NCBI GenBank assembly: GCA_945787445.1
Contig: CALZHT010000013.1
Span: 1-54,078, forward strand
DNA length: 54,078 nucleotides
Source of the DNA: an uncultured Desulfobulbaceae bacterium
GTDB lineage: Bacteria > Desulfobacterota > Desulfobulbia > Desulfobulbales > CALZHT01
Direction of reading: 5' to 3'
Positions 28,672 to 37,597 of the stretch are shown here, piece after piece. The position numbers and the translations under genes were made by a program. The first letter of the stretch is position 1; each line of letters begins with the position of its first letter. Below the pieces are notes generated by a model. That model searched no databases. It was not told the origin of the DNA and saw only the letters and a list, made by a program, of their open reading frames with translations.

Positions 28672-29154
28672 GTGAACCGGATACCATTTTCTAAAACTGG
28701 GTACACCCAACTCCGTGAAGAGTTGAAGAGATTACATAAAATTGAACGACCGGAAGTTATCAAGTCCATTGAGCGCGCCAGGGAACACGGCGATTTAAAG
28801 GAGAATGCAGAATACCATGCGGCCAAGGAAAGGCAGGGCTTTATCGAAGGCAGAATTCAGGAACTGCAAAATAAACTGGGCCGGGCCGAGGTGATTGATT
28901 GCACCACTGTAACATGCGAGAGGGTTGTTTTTGGCACAGTAGTCACTCTTTTGGATCTGGAAACAGAGGGTGAAGTTTCTTATCAGTTGCTCGGGCCTGA
29001 AGAGTCTGAAGTGAAAAATGGCTCCATTTCCGTGGTGTCACCGTTGGGTAGGGGCCTGATCGGCAAATGTGTCGGTGATGAAATTTCTGTAAAGACTCCT
29101 GGAGGAGTGAGGGAGTGGGAGATTCTAGAAATTGGCCCGTCAAACAAAAAATAA
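28672..29154 (+). CDS. greA: Transcription elongation factor GreA
   Basis: The protein has 160 residues with a GTG start after AGGAGG. The coiled-coil N-terminus has the conserved GDLKENAEYHAAKE tip, and the C-terminal FKBP-like domain has the SPLGRGLIGK segment. It stimulates cleavage of backtracked RNA by RNA polymerase. It is the last gene of the rpoH run. Confidence 0.96.
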   Translation: MNRIPFSKTGYTQLREELKRLHKIERPEVIKSIERAREHGDLKENAEYHAAKERQGFIEGRIQELQNKLGRAEVIDCTTVTCERVVFGTVVTLLDLETEGEVSYQLLGPEESEVKNGSISVVSPLGRGLIGKCVGDEISVKTPGGVREWEILEIGPSNKK

Positions 29155-29262
29155 GCTGTTAGCAAACTGCGTAGCCACACCAAATTGAAAAGTAAATAAA
29201 AATGTTTGGCGGCTGGGCTGGGCCTGCTATTGACTGGCGAAAGACGGTTGCAAGAAGAGAGA

Positions 29263-29877
29263 TCAGGAAGCCTTGGATAAGGTTTTATTAACTCCAGGTT
29301 TACCAATGCCAGCCAGGAAGATATTACTTATCTGTTTGGCAGCTTCTTCAATGGTGTAAGGATGTTTCGGGGAAAGAATCCATAACCTTGAGGTCTCATC
29401 CAATGCTCCGAAAAATGCACGTTTGGCAATGCCGGGTAGGAGATCTTTCCGGAAAATCTCCATTTCCTGGCCTTTATGCAGTATACCTGAGACGATGTCT
29501 ACGTACTCAATAAACTTGGTATTGCGGTATTCCTTCATAAATTTATTGCTCTGCCGCAATTCAACCTGAAGCACTTCTGCCAGTTCCCGCTTTTCTTCCA
29601 TTAATTTCAGGTGGTGTAAAGCAAAGATTTCCAGCATCTTCCTGGGATCGTTTTCGTCATCGATGAGCTGCTTTACATGAACGATGATTTTGCCGATTTC
29701 CTCTTCAAAGAGGGTGATGAGAATATCATACTTGTTATTGAAGTACAGATAAATAGTACCGTCGGCGACCTGTGCTTCCTTGGCGATATCAGAGATTCTG
29801 GCGTTAAAGAAACCTTTACGGGAAAGGACTTTGATAGCCGATTGAATGATCTTTTGGTGTTTATCAGAAGTTCTCAT
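29263..29877 (-). CDS. TetR/AcrR-family transcriptional regulator
   Basis: The protein has 204 residues. The N-terminal helix-turn-helix is typical (ISDIAKEAQVADGTIYLYFNNK). The C-terminal ligand domain has no recognisable ligand signature; its layout resembles FadR/AcrR-type regulators of fatty-acid or stress genes. A candidate operator lies about 75 bases upstream of its start, suggesting autoregulation. Confidence 0.93.
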   Translation of the reverse strand: MRTSDKHQKIIQSAIKVLSRKGFFNARISDIAKEAQVADGTIYLYFNNKYDILITLFEEEIGKIIVHVKQLIDDENDPRKMLEIFALHHLKLMEEKRELAEVLQVELRQSNKFMKEYRNTKFIEYVDIVSGILHKGQEMEIFRKDLLPGIAKRAFFGALDETSRLWILSPKHPYTIEEAAKQISNIFLAGIGKPGVNKTLSKAS

Positions 29878-29950
29878 CTTTTCAGAGAAGATGCGATATC
29901 TCTTTCACAATATTAGTAAATTGTTTCTTGGAAAAGATATTTTAAAAACA

Positions 29951-29968
29951 TGAATGAGCGTTCATTTA
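29951..29968. promoter_or_regulatory. Candidate TetR-family operator
   Basis: AATGA-GCGT-TCATT is an imperfect palindrome with one mispair. Half-sites of this kind are common for TetR-family fatty-acid regulators. It lies between the tetR-type gene and purDE, closer to the former. Confidence 0.5.
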
Positions 29969-30249
29969 TTCCGCCCATGATAAAAAGGCTGTAAGAAGCT
30001 GTCAAGCATAAAATAAGGTTTTTCCCCTTAAATTATATGGCGCTGAAGAAAATATCCCGCCAGTTCCGGCAGACAAGGGTTTTGCTCATTATTTCCCGCT
30101 TTTTTCGATGAATTTGTAAAAAATAGTTTTTTTTGTCAACCGCTGGTATTAGAATCGAGCCGGTACAAAAACCTAAATTGAGGAAGAAACTTGGAGATGA
30201 ATTTGAAAGCTAGAAGCGTTTTGTTCAAAGACTTACAGAGGTGAATTTC
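29969..30249. other. Upstream region of purDE
   Basis: AT-rich and without a recognisable gene. A T-tract followed by TTGTCA near 30133 could be a -35 element, but no good -10 element was seen at the right distance. Confidence 0.3.
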
Positions 30250-32016
30250 ATGAAGGTATTGGTGGTTGGGTCAGGCGGAAGGGAGCATACCCTGGTTTGG
30301 AAGCTCAAACAAAGCAAACGGGTTAAGAAAATATTTTGTGCTCCGGGTAATGCCGGTATTGCTGAGATTGCAGAGTGCATTGAAATAGGTGCCGAGGATA
30401 TTGACAAGCTTGCCTCTTTTGCCAAGAAGAAAAAAATTGATTTGACGGTTGTTGGGCCCGAAGTGCCCCTTACTCTGGGGATAGTCGACCTCTTTCAGGA
30501 AAAGGGTCTCAGCGTTTTTGGCCCTTCCAAGGGCGCCGCCGCCTTGGAAGGCAGCAAGGTATTTACCAAAAATCTCATGGAAAAATATGGCATCCCTTCA
30601 GGGTATTATAAGGTGTTCGAAGACCGTGAAGATGCGGTTTCCTATATCAAGAAGCAGGGAGCACCCCTGGTTGTAAAGGCTGACGGATTGGCTGCCGGCA
30701 AAGGCGTAATTGTCGCCCAAAGCGTTGAGGAAGCGGTGAAGGCTGTTGATGAGATCATGTTGGCAAAGGCCTTTGGCGATGCTGGTAAAAAAGTCGTTGT
30801 CGAAGAGTTTCTAGTAGGCGAGGAGGCGTCTTTCATTGCATTCACGGATGGCGAGACTGTGCTGCCTCTGCCTACATCCCAAGACCATAAAGCAATATAT
30901 GATGGGGATAGGGGGCCGAATACCGGAGGAATGGGGGCGTATTCGCCTGCGCCTGTGGTGACTGATCTATTGCACCGGCAGGCGATGGATCAGGTTATGA
31001 TTCCCACCGTCAAAGCAATGGCCGCTGAGGGAAAATCTTATAAAGGCATGCTGTATGCCGGTTTAATGATCCATGAGGGAGAGATCAAGGTCCTAGAATT
31101 TAATTGTCGTTTCGGCGATCCCGAAGCCCAGCCTCTGCTCATGAGGGTAAAGACCGATCTGGTTGATATCCTTGAAGCAGTGGTAGAGAATCGGTTGCAT
31201 ACGGTCGAGTTGGATATTGACCCGCGTCCCACCGTTTGCGTGGTAATGGCTTCAGGAGGGTATCCCGGCAGTTATGAAAAGGGCACGGTAATCAAGGGGC
31301 TCAAAAAGGCTGGAAAAGAAAGTGATGTGGTTGTTTTTCATGCTGGTACATCGAAAAAAGGCAGACAGATAGTGACCGCCGGTGGAAGAGTACTGGGCGT
31401 AACCGCCATTGGCAAGGACCTCCCTGATGCCATTGCCAAGGCATATCGTGCTGTCGGCCATATTAGCTGGGATGGCTGTTATTACCGAACGGACATAGGG
31501 CATAAAGCTCTGCGGCGGCGAACGGTCGGCCCGGAAGTGGGTATTGTTATGGGAAGTGATTCTGACTTCCCTGTTATGCGGCCGGCCATGGATTTTTTGA
31601 AGAAAGTGGGGATTTCCTATGAAGTTACCGTAGCCTCTGCTCATAGAACACCGGAACGCGCCGCAGCATATGCGAGGATTGCAAGGGATCACGGTTTTAA
31701 AGTAATTATTGCCGGTGCCGGCATGGCGGCACATCTTGCCGGGGTGCTTGCCGCACATACTACATTGCCTGTAATCGGGGTGCCGATAGATTCATCTTCC
31801 TTGAATGGATTGGATTCCCTCCTTTCCACGGTGCAGATGCCGCCCGGTGTTCCAGTGGCAACCATGGGTATTGGCAAACCGGGCGCCAAAAATGCAGCTA
31901 TTCTTGCCCTGCAAATTTTAGCGGTCGCAGACAGCGAAAAAGCGCTGCAGCTCGATGAATTTAAAAAACAGATGCAGGAAGAGGTGGAAGCAAAGGCAAA
32001 AAAAGTAAGAGGATAA
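30250..32016 (+). CDS. purD: Fused PurD-PurE: GAR synthetase plus AIR carboxylase/mutase
   Basis: The protein has 588 residues from the ATG at 30250, which follows AGAGGTG. Residues about 1-420 are phosphoribosylamine-glycine ligase: VGSGGREHTL, KADGLAAGKGVIVA, the ATP-grasp core and FNCRFGDPEAQ. Residues about 430-588 are a complete PurE domain: GIVMGSDSDFPVM, SAHRTPER, AGAGMAAHLAGV and VATMGIGKPGAKNAA. So steps 2 and 6 of purine synthesis lie on one chain. PurE normally works with PurK or alone (class II); which class this is cannot be decided here. tsaC and an Hpt gene follow closely. Confidence 0.94.
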   Translation: MKVLVVGSGGREHTLVWKLKQSKRVKKIFCAPGNAGIAEIAECIEIGAEDIDKLASFAKKKKIDLTVVGPEVPLTLGIVDLFQEKGLSVFGPSKGAAALEGSKVFTKNLMEKYGIPSGYYKVFEDREDAVSYIKKQGAPLVVKADGLAAGKGVIVAQSVEEAVKAVDEIMLAKAFGDAGKKVVVEEFLVGEEASFIAFTDGETVLPLPTSQDHKAIYDGDRGPNTGGMGAYSPAPVVTDLLHRQAMDQVMIPTVKAMAAEGKSYKGMLYAGLMIHEGEIKVLEFNCRFGDPEAQPLLMRVKTDLVDILEAVVENRLHTVELDIDPRPTVCVVMASGGYPGSYEKGTVIKGLKKAGKESDVVVFHAGTSKKGRQIVTAGGRVLGVTAIGKDLPDAIAKAYRAVGHISWDGCYYRTDIGHKALRRRTVGPEVGIVMGSDSDFPVMRPAMDFLKKVGISYEVTVASAHRTPERAAAYARIARDHGFKVIIAGAGMAAHLAGVLAAHTTLPVIGVPIDSSSLNGLDSLLSTVQMPPGVPVATMGIGKPGAKNAAILALQILAVADSEKALQLDEFKKQMQEEVEAKAKKVRG

Positions 32017-32047
32017 AAGGTCTCTCCTTAGCATTGGTCGCTTTCCG

Positions 32048-32686
32048 ATGAGAACCGTTTCCATGCATAAAAATAGGGGGCTGGAGTCCATTCTTAATGA
32101 GGCGGTGACCGTTTTGCGTACCGGCGGAGTTGTCGCTTTTCCGACGGAAACATATTATGGCCTGGCGGTTGATCCTTTTAATACTGCTGCTCTGGAACGG
32201 TTGTTTCAAGTGAAAAAAAGAAGTTTTGATAAGCCGGTTTTGACCTTGATTAAAGAAGAGCAACAGCTGGAATTACTTGTAGAAGAGATACCTTCACTTT
32301 TTCAGCCCCTGATGCGAAAATTTTGGCCCGGGCCATTATCACTCGTCTTTAGGGGCCTGCATTCATTGCCGCCTTTACTTACATGTAATAATGGTACGGT
32401 AGGGGTACGGATCTCCTCTCATCCTTTAGCGCATCAACTGGTAGCAGCATTCGGTGGGCCAATTACTGCGACCAGCGCCAACATATCAGGAAAATCTCCT
32501 GCTGAACATGCAATAGATGTCGCGGAACAGCTGGGAGGCAGCATTGATCTTACACTTGATGCTGGAAAGACATTCGGTGGCAAAGGATCAACCATTATTG
32601 GACAAAAAGAAGCGCACCTTGTGCTCATCCGCGAAGGTGCAATTTCCTTTAATGAAATAGTAGAAAAGTCTGGAAAAGGTATTTGA
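32048..32686 (+). CDS. tsaC: Threonylcarbamoyl-AMP synthase (Sua5/YrdC family)
   Basis: The protein has 212 residues, a single YrdC domain: GGVVAFPTETYYGLAVD, KKRSFDKP, FWPGPLSLV, VRISSHPLAHQL and TATSANISGK. It makes threonylcarbamoyl-AMP from threonine, bicarbonate and ATP for the t6A modification of tRNA. Its partner tsaE lies about 1 kb away on the other strand. Confidence 0.93.
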   Translation: MRTVSMHKNRGLESILNEAVTVLRTGGVVAFPTETYYGLAVDPFNTAALERLFQVKKRSFDKPVLTLIKEEQQLELLVEEIPSLFQPLMRKFWPGPLSLVFRGLHSLPPLLTCNNGTVGVRISSHPLAHQLVAAFGGPITATSANISGKSPAEHAIDVAEQLGGSIDLTLDAGKTFGGKGSTIIGQKEAHLVLIREGAISFNEIVEKSGKGI

Positions 32687-32732
32687 TAAAAAATATTGAT
32701 TTAAATTTTTTAATTTTTTGAAAGGAGTAAAG

Positions 32733-33059
32733 ATGCCGGATTTACTATGGGACCGCGCTTTTGCTTTGGAACAGTCTGGGGATGATGAAGAGATTCTGGC
32801 TGAATTACTGGACCTCTTCAAGGAGTCTTCTGCCGAGGATCTTACCAGAATAAAGGATGGTATTAAGGAAAATGATCCCGAAACGTTGGGAAACGCCGCC
32901 CATAGCATCAAAGGCGCTTCGGCCAGCCTAGGCATAGAAGGGATACGGATTGTAGCCTACGAGATGGAAAAGGCGGGTCGGGACGGTGATCTTGACAAGG
33001 CTATAGGCTTTCTTGTCGACCTGGAGTCCCTGATTGGCCAACTTGACCAACTGAAATAG
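32733..33059 (+). CDS. Histidine-phosphotransfer (Hpt) domain protein
   Basis: The protein has 108 residues; the ATG at 32733 follows AAAGGAG. It is a four-helix Hpt domain with the phospho-accepting histidine in AAHSIKGASASLG. Stand-alone Hpt proteins shuttle phosphate between a hybrid kinase and a response regulator. The only kinase in the window is the hybrid at 45098-46993; a partnership is possible but unproven. Confidence 0.9.
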   Translation: MPDLLWDRAFALEQSGDDEEILAELLDLFKESSAEDLTRIKDGIKENDPETLGNAAHSIKGASASLGIEGIRIVAYEMEKAGRDGDLDKAIGFLVDLESLIGQLDQLK

Positions 33060-33076
33060 TTCGCCAGGTTGGTCAA
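33043..33076 (+). terminator. Hairpin overlapping the end of the Hpt gene
   Basis: TTGACCAAC and GTTGGTCAA form nine pairs around a 16-base loop that includes the stop codon. No T tract follows. Confidence 0.4.
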
Positions 33077-33127
33077 ACCCTAAGTCAGAAATATCTATGC
33101 TTTTGCACCCATAAAACCGGGCGTAAA

Positions 33128-33373
33128 CTCCGATGTTGTGAGTTGCTCACGATAATTAGTCCGTGGCTGGATACTCCTTCCAAGTGTTGCTGAAGCCGCT
33201 GAGGCGTTAAACATCGTGGTGCGGCAAGTTCGGTCAGACAATACGGGTTTTGTCCGTGTTTCGAACTGGGCTTCCGGCAGCAACACTTTCCAGGAGCACC
33301 CAGCCACTCCCTGCGAAGTTTGAAAACACAACGGCGCAGTCCCGCATTGAAATACTAAAATGCGGGACTGCGC
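33128..33373. repeat. Long imperfect inverted repeat with a strong terminal hairpin
   Basis: GTGGCTGG...AAGTGTTGCTG (33163-33193) pairs with CAGCAACACTT...CCAGCCAC (about 33278-33307). GATGTTGTG-like outer arms and an inner AAGTTCG/CGAACT pair extend the fold. Directly after it, GCGCAGTCCCGCATT and its exact complement (15 pairs, 10-base loop) lie at 33334-33373. This could be a structured RNA with its terminator or a decayed palindromic element. A 78-residue minus-strand open frame is probably a by-product. Confidence 0.6.
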
Positions 33374-33439
33374 TGATAGAGTAATTAAAAAAGCGGCAAT
33401 ACTAATCGATAGTACTAATTTAATTTCCGGCTCAGCCGG

Positions 33440-33548
33440 CGTAAGCGATTACAGGGGTCTCATATCCGCGAAAGAGGCCGGTGAACTGTACTGGTGCTAC
33501 GTGAACAGGCCGATGACAAAGGAGATGTGGCCCCTGTGATCGCTTACG
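33440..33548. repeat. 18-base inverted repeat around a 73-base centre
   Basis: CGTAAGCGATTACAGGGG at 33440-33457 and CCCCTGTGATCGCTTACG at 33531-33548 match with one mispair. The space between has no clear coding function. It could be a small mobile element remnant or a structured transcript upstream of the convergent tsaE. Confidence 0.55.
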
Positions 33549-33619
33549 GAACAGGCATTTCAAGTTTCCACGGCTCGTTGCACCCCGTGATGAGTTATCA
33601 GCCTGCTTATGATCCCTGC

Positions 33620-34090
33620 TTACTGATTGAGAGCGGCAAGTATTTTTTCGTATTGAGGACCATGGGCTGTAATAATGAATGTCCTTTCAGTTTCTCCAAC
33701 AAGGAGTATTTCTATATGCAGGCGGTTCTCAGGCACCAGATTTCCCAGCCGATCGGACCATTCTACCACTGCCAGGCCATTTCCATATAAATAGTCGAGA
33801 AAACCAAGGTCTTCAATCTCGTCCTCCCCCGTTAAGCGATAGAGATCCATGTGATACAGCGGTATCCGACCTGGATACTCATGCAGCAGGCTGAAGGTCG
33901 GGCTGGTGATGTAATAGGATTCCGGCACTGCCAGGCCGCGGCCTATTGCCTGAGTGAGTGTTGTCTTTCCTGCACCAAGGTCTCCTGCCAGAGTATAGAT
34001 GTTGCCGACTTGAGCAAGTTCACCCAGTTTTTTGCCGCATGAGACGGTCTGCGCAAGGGACCTTGATTGTATGGTGACCTGTTGTCGCAT
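33620..34090 (-). CDS. tsaE: tRNA threonylcarbamoyladenosine ATPase TsaE
   Basis: The protein has 156 residues. The Walker A motif is GDLGAGKTT; the family motifs TSPTFSLLHEY, HMDLYRL and VVEWSDR are present. It is the ATPase partner of TsaB/TsaD in t6A synthesis. Confidence 0.95.
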   Translation of the reverse strand: MRQQVTIQSRSLAQTVSCGKKLGELAQVGNIYTLAGDLGAGKTTLTQAIGRGLAVPESYYITSPTFSLLHEYPGRIPLYHMDLYRLTGEDEIEDLGFLDYLYGNGLAVVEWSDRLGNLVPENRLHIEILLVGETERTFIITAHGPQYEKILAALNQ

Positions 34091-34208
34091 GTCCGGGTTT
34101 TTTTCTTAAGGTTGGCGGGCCGGTATTCCCTGTTGGCTTTTACCACAAGTTTAGATAACTTGATCTCGGCAGATATTTAGTTGATACCAAAAATATCAGC
34201 TTAAAAGA

Positions 34209-34306
34209 AGTGCCTAAAGTTCGAAGTGCCTAAAGTTAAAGGATTTATCTTATAAGAAAAGTGCCAATAATTTTAGGCACTTTAGGCACTTCGAACTTTA
34301 GGCACT
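34209..34306. repeat. Palindromic array of AGTGCCTAAAGT units
   Basis: AGTGCCTAAAGT-TCGA-AGTGCCTAAAGT at 34209-34236 recurs as an exact inverted copy ending at 34306, with one further unit inside. The centre is about 35 AT-rich bases. Repeats built of GTGCCTAAA units are seen in several bacterial genomes; no transposase is linked here. Confidence 0.75.
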
Positions 34307-34382
34307 GTATAGGTATCATCGCAAAATCCGAGAACATTTTGTAACTCCTTGAAATTACCCTTCTAACTAAGGAGTTCTGAAG

Positions 34383-34652
34383 TTATTGTCTTTTGTGGCA
34401 AAAAAGACAGCGGTATTTGGGGGGATGGTCTTCAGGTAATGGTGCGACACCTTCAGGATTATGGCATTGTTCACAATTCTTTTCCGCTTCCTTTTTTTCC
34501 ATTTTGAAAAACGGGGCATGATCCTGATCATCGGGCAGTTTGGCAGTGGTTTCAGGGGGGGCGTTCCAGAGAAACAAAAAGATCCCGCCGCATATTAGTA
34601 GAAAGAGCACATTGAAAATGATGCTTTTTTTAGATTTGGTTAGTTCCGGCAC
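34383..34652 (-). CDS. Small membrane-anchored dihaem cytochrome
   Basis: The protein has 89 residues with a GTG start after AAAGGAG. One transmembrane helix spans about residues 11-30 (IIFNVLFLLICGGIFLFLW), then a periplasmic tail with two CxxCH motifs (CEQCH and CLFCH) and extra histidines. It resembles small NapB/NrfH-like electron carriers only in layout. It shares its strand with the flavoprotein gene at 34758-35774, about 100 bases upstream, so the two may be co-transcribed. Confidence 0.85.
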   Translation of the reverse strand: MPELTKSKKSIIFNVLFLLICGGIFLFLWNAPPETTAKLPDDQDHAPFFKMEKKEAEKNCEQCHNPEGVAPLPEDHPPKYRCLFCHKRQ

Positions 34653-34757
34653 AGTATTCTCCTTTGTTATTCATAGGAAACCATCCTCCCACCCAAATTA
34701 GGGGCCGGCTTCATCGCCGGCGCGTAGTTATTTTGCATGCAACCCCATATCGGTTGA

Positions 34758-35774
34758 TCAGCTTCCCATTTCAAGGACAGAAAAATCAAGAATTCCCAGA
34801 CGCAGGGCGAGAACGAGCGATTCCATCAGCAGAGTGCAGCGCCTTTTGCCCTTGGCGGATAGTTTCAAAAATTGAAGATGTCTGCTGTGGTTTTGCAGGA
34901 GTCTGTCAAGTTTCTTCCCATTCGAATTTTCATTTGTGATAGCTTGGGCCACAGCTTCACCCGAGATAATGGCCGGGTATATGCCCTCGCCGGTGAGCGC
35001 CGATGCCAGACCGGCCGCATCGCCCACCAAATAGAAATTATCGAACTGCCATCCCTGGTAATCAAAATTAATAAGGGCTGCTTCCAAGCGGCAGCGGCCC
35101 AAATCAATACCATGTTTTTGCGCCCATTGGTAGAGAGTTTTTTGGAGTGCCTTGGGTTTGATGGTGTTTCTCATTGCATAAATACCGACAGAAGCCTGAT
35201 TTTTATGAGGAAAAATCCAGGCATAGCCGTTGCCGAAGAGATTGGTGTTGAGGTGCCATTCCATTGCGTCAAATCGCCGGTCCACATGACATTGGATGCC
35301 TATTCCCATATTAGGTGATGGGATTCCCAGGTGCTTTCGTACCAGGGAACTGCTGCCGTCTGCTCCAACCAGGTTCTGGAAGCCAAAATCCCCTTTGTCC
35401 GTGACAATATGACTATTGTGGATATGCCGTACATGTGTTCCCTTCATGAATTTGACTCCGGCGGTCACAGCCTCTTCAAGCATCCATTGCCCAAGTCTCT
35501 CTCTGTTGACCGTAGAAATAATCGGGGCATGGGACACAATTGAGGTTTTCTGCCAGTTCGTAAAGATTTGTTGGGTGTTGAAAGATCGTTCAATAAGGTG
35601 TTCAGGGATGTGCCGGGAAAACCCTCCCCAAGTTACTCCTCCGGCGCAAACTTTTGGTCCCACACGCTTTTTCCTCTCAACGAGAAGGACCTCTGCGCCA
35701 TTCCGGGCGAGCATGGTTGCACAGGATAGGCCGCCTGGACCGGCTCCTACCACTATTGTATGAAAGGTTTTCAT
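34758..35774 (-). CDS. Geranylgeranyl-reductase-family FAD-dependent oxidoreductase
   Basis: The protein has 338 residues. The N-terminal FAD-binding motif is VVGAGPGGLSCATML; the second motif, FYLVGDAAGLASALTGEGI, binds the flavin as in geranylgeranyl reductases. VCAGGVT stands where the family has its P/K-C-G-G motif. Members saturate prenyl chains of quinones or lipids or act as other flavin oxidoreductases; the substrate here is not evident. Confidence 0.88.
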   Translation of the reverse strand: MKTFHTIVVGAGPGGLSCATMLARNGAEVLLVERKKRVGPKVCAGGVTWGGFSRHIPEHLIERSFNTQQIFTNWQKTSIVSHAPIISTVNRERLGQWMLEEAVTAGVKFMKGTHVRHIHNSHIVTDKGDFGFQNLVGADGSSSLVRKHLGIPSPNMGIGIQCHVDRRFDAMEWHLNTNLFGNGYAWIFPHKNQASVGIYAMRNTIKPKALQKTLYQWAQKHGIDLGRCRLEAALINFDYQGWQFDNFYLVGDAAGLASALTGEGIYPAIISGEAVAQAITNENSNGKKLDRLLQNHSRHLQFLKLSAKGKRRCTLLMESLVLALRLGILDFSVLEMGS

Positions 35775-36167
35775 TTTTTTTCAAATACCCCTGCAAATCG
35801 CCGGATTTTTCCTGCCTGATGGGGGTATACAATCAGATCCCCGGCAAAGTAATTATAAAAACTTCTTGAATGAATGGCCTTATAATATAAAGAAAACAAC
35901 AAATAGAGGGTATATTTTTTTTCAGAGGGGAGTGTCTATTGCTGTTATCCTTTTTCACCATAAAGCCATAAATGTTGATACCACGATTATCCAAAAAAGA
36001 TAATTGGATATCCTGGGAGGATATAGTAGTCTTTATAAATTGGTTTAGGTAATGATATACGTTGTCGTTTCCGTTCAGTAATTATCATTTTGATATTTTG
36101 TGGTAAATTATCTTAACCCTGTCTATCGTCATTTTAAGCATTCGATACGGACAAGAAGAGGATATCT
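35775..36167. other. Intergenic region between the flavoprotein and M23 genes
   Basis: About 390 AT-rich bases separating divergent genes. It should hold both promoters. No open frame, RNA gene or repeat was recognised. Confidence 0.4.
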
Positions 36168-37538
36168 ATGGCTAGAAAAGGTAAGGAGAGGAACAGAAGG
36201 GGAGGGGCAAGCTTCCTTTTCCCCTTGATAATTATAATCGGTGTTGTGGCGGTTATTGCTGTTCTTCTGGTGAAACTGTTTGAACAGGAGAAGCCACAGC
36301 TCAGCATAACAAGTGATTTTTCCCACTTCGGTGCCAGCAAGACCATCGATTTTACCGCCACAGATGGAAAAAGCGGTATTCAAAACATAGAAGTGTTTTT
36401 ATCTCAGGGCAGTGAAAAAATAAAAGTTTATGAGAAAAATGTTATCAGGGCAGGTTTTATTATTGAACAGGGGCCGGAACGTCTTGAGGATTCATTTACC
36501 GTGCAGACAAAGTCACTGGGATTGAGCGAAGGCCGCGCGGATCTTCATTTCACCATCCGTGATTTTTCCTGGTGGAACTGGATGAAAGGAAATGAAATAA
36601 CCCTTTCCTATCCAACCATCATTGACACCGAGGAGCCACGAATCACTATTCAGAGCTCTCCCCGGTATGTCAAACCCGGTGGAGCCGGGGTCGTTGTGTA
36701 TAAGGCAAACGAAGAGGTTACCGATCACGGCGTAACGATTAATGGGTATTTTTACCCAGGGTATCCTCTGTCCGAGAAGGGCGGGGCACGTTATGTCGCC
36801 TACATCGGAATCCCTTTTGATACGGAACGGTTTGAAGGGATTCAGATAACAGCGAAGGATAAAGCAAAAAATGAGGGTTTTGCCACATTTGGCATGATCC
36901 TGCGCAAAGCCCCCTTAAAGCTTGACCGTATCAATGTGTCTGATAATTTTTTACGTTCTAAACTGCCTGAAATCATCCAGCATTATCCTGAGGTGAGCGG
37001 TTCGGATATTGAAAAGTATATTTTTATTAATAACAAAGTGCGCGCCTTGAATTATGAAACAATTCAGGAAGTGTGCAGAAATTCCATACCGCAAAGGTTG
37101 TGGCAGGGGCGTTTTAGCAGACTGTCCAGAAGCAGCAGGCGCGCAGGGTTCGCGGAACATCGAACCTACTATTATAACGATAGGCAGATTGACAAGCAGC
37201 ATCACCTTGGAATAGACCTTGCTTCAGTACGTCATGCCGAAGTGAAGGCGGCAAATCGGGCCCAGGTTGCTTTTGCCGACAATCTTGGCATATATGGCAA
37301 CACTGTCATCCTTGATCACGGCCAGGGTGTGTTTAGCCTTTACTCCCATCTGAGTCAGATCAAGGTACAGAAAGATGATCGGGTCAACGAGGATACGGTT
37401 CTCGGTTTAACCGGAACCTCCGGGCTTGCCGGAGGAGACCATCTTCATTTCAGCATGATTGTTAATGGTATTTTTGTCGACCCGCTAGAATGGTGGGATA
37501 GCCATTGGCTTAAAGTCAATATTTTGAGTGCTATTTAA
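36168..37538 (+). CDS. Membrane-anchored M23 (LytM) family metallopeptidase
   Basis: The protein has 456 residues. One transmembrane helix lies at about residues 16-38 after a basic N-terminus. Two beta-rich, Ig-like segments follow. The C-terminal peptidase M23 domain (about 345-445) keeps the zinc motifs HLGIDLAS and HLHF. It should act on peptidoglycan in the periplasm. The retained zinc ligands argue for an active enzyme rather than an EnvC/NlpD-like activator. Confidence 0.92.
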   Translation: MARKGKERNRRGGASFLFPLIIIIGVVAVIAVLLVKLFEQEKPQLSITSDFSHFGASKTIDFTATDGKSGIQNIEVFLSQGSEKIKVYEKNVIRAGFIIEQGPERLEDSFTVQTKSLGLSEGRADLHFTIRDFSWWNWMKGNEITLSYPTIIDTEEPRITIQSSPRYVKPGGAGVVVYKANEEVTDHGVTINGYFYPGYPLSEKGGARYVAYIGIPFDTERFEGIQITAKDKAKNEGFATFGMILRKAPLKLDRINVSDNFLRSKLPEIIQHYPEVSGSDIEKYIFINNKVRALNYETIQEVCRNSIPQRLWQGRFSRLSRSSRRAGFAEHRTYYYNDRQIDKQHHLGIDLASVRHAEVKAANRAQVAFADNLGIYGNTVILDHGQGVFSLYSHLSQIKVQKDDRVNEDTVLGLTGTSGLAGGDHLHFSMIVNGIFVDPLEWWDSHWLKVNILSAI

Positions 37539-37597
37539 CAGCCTACCGAATAGAAGGTTTTAAGGGTGATTTATTTTAATCGCGTTTTAGAATCCCT

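Noticed and set aside
33095-33331. 78-residue minus-strand open frame
   Set aside because: It is contained in the long inverted repeat and ends at its hairpin; no ribosome site.
33380-33430. Possible 3' end of a large rRNA (a TACTAAT-type stretch)
   Set aside because: Only a short chance similarity; no flanking rRNA sequence or processing stem.
33494-33790. 98-residue plus-strand open frame overlapping tsaE
   Set aside because: Its second half is antisense to tsaE, and its first half lies in an inverted repeat.
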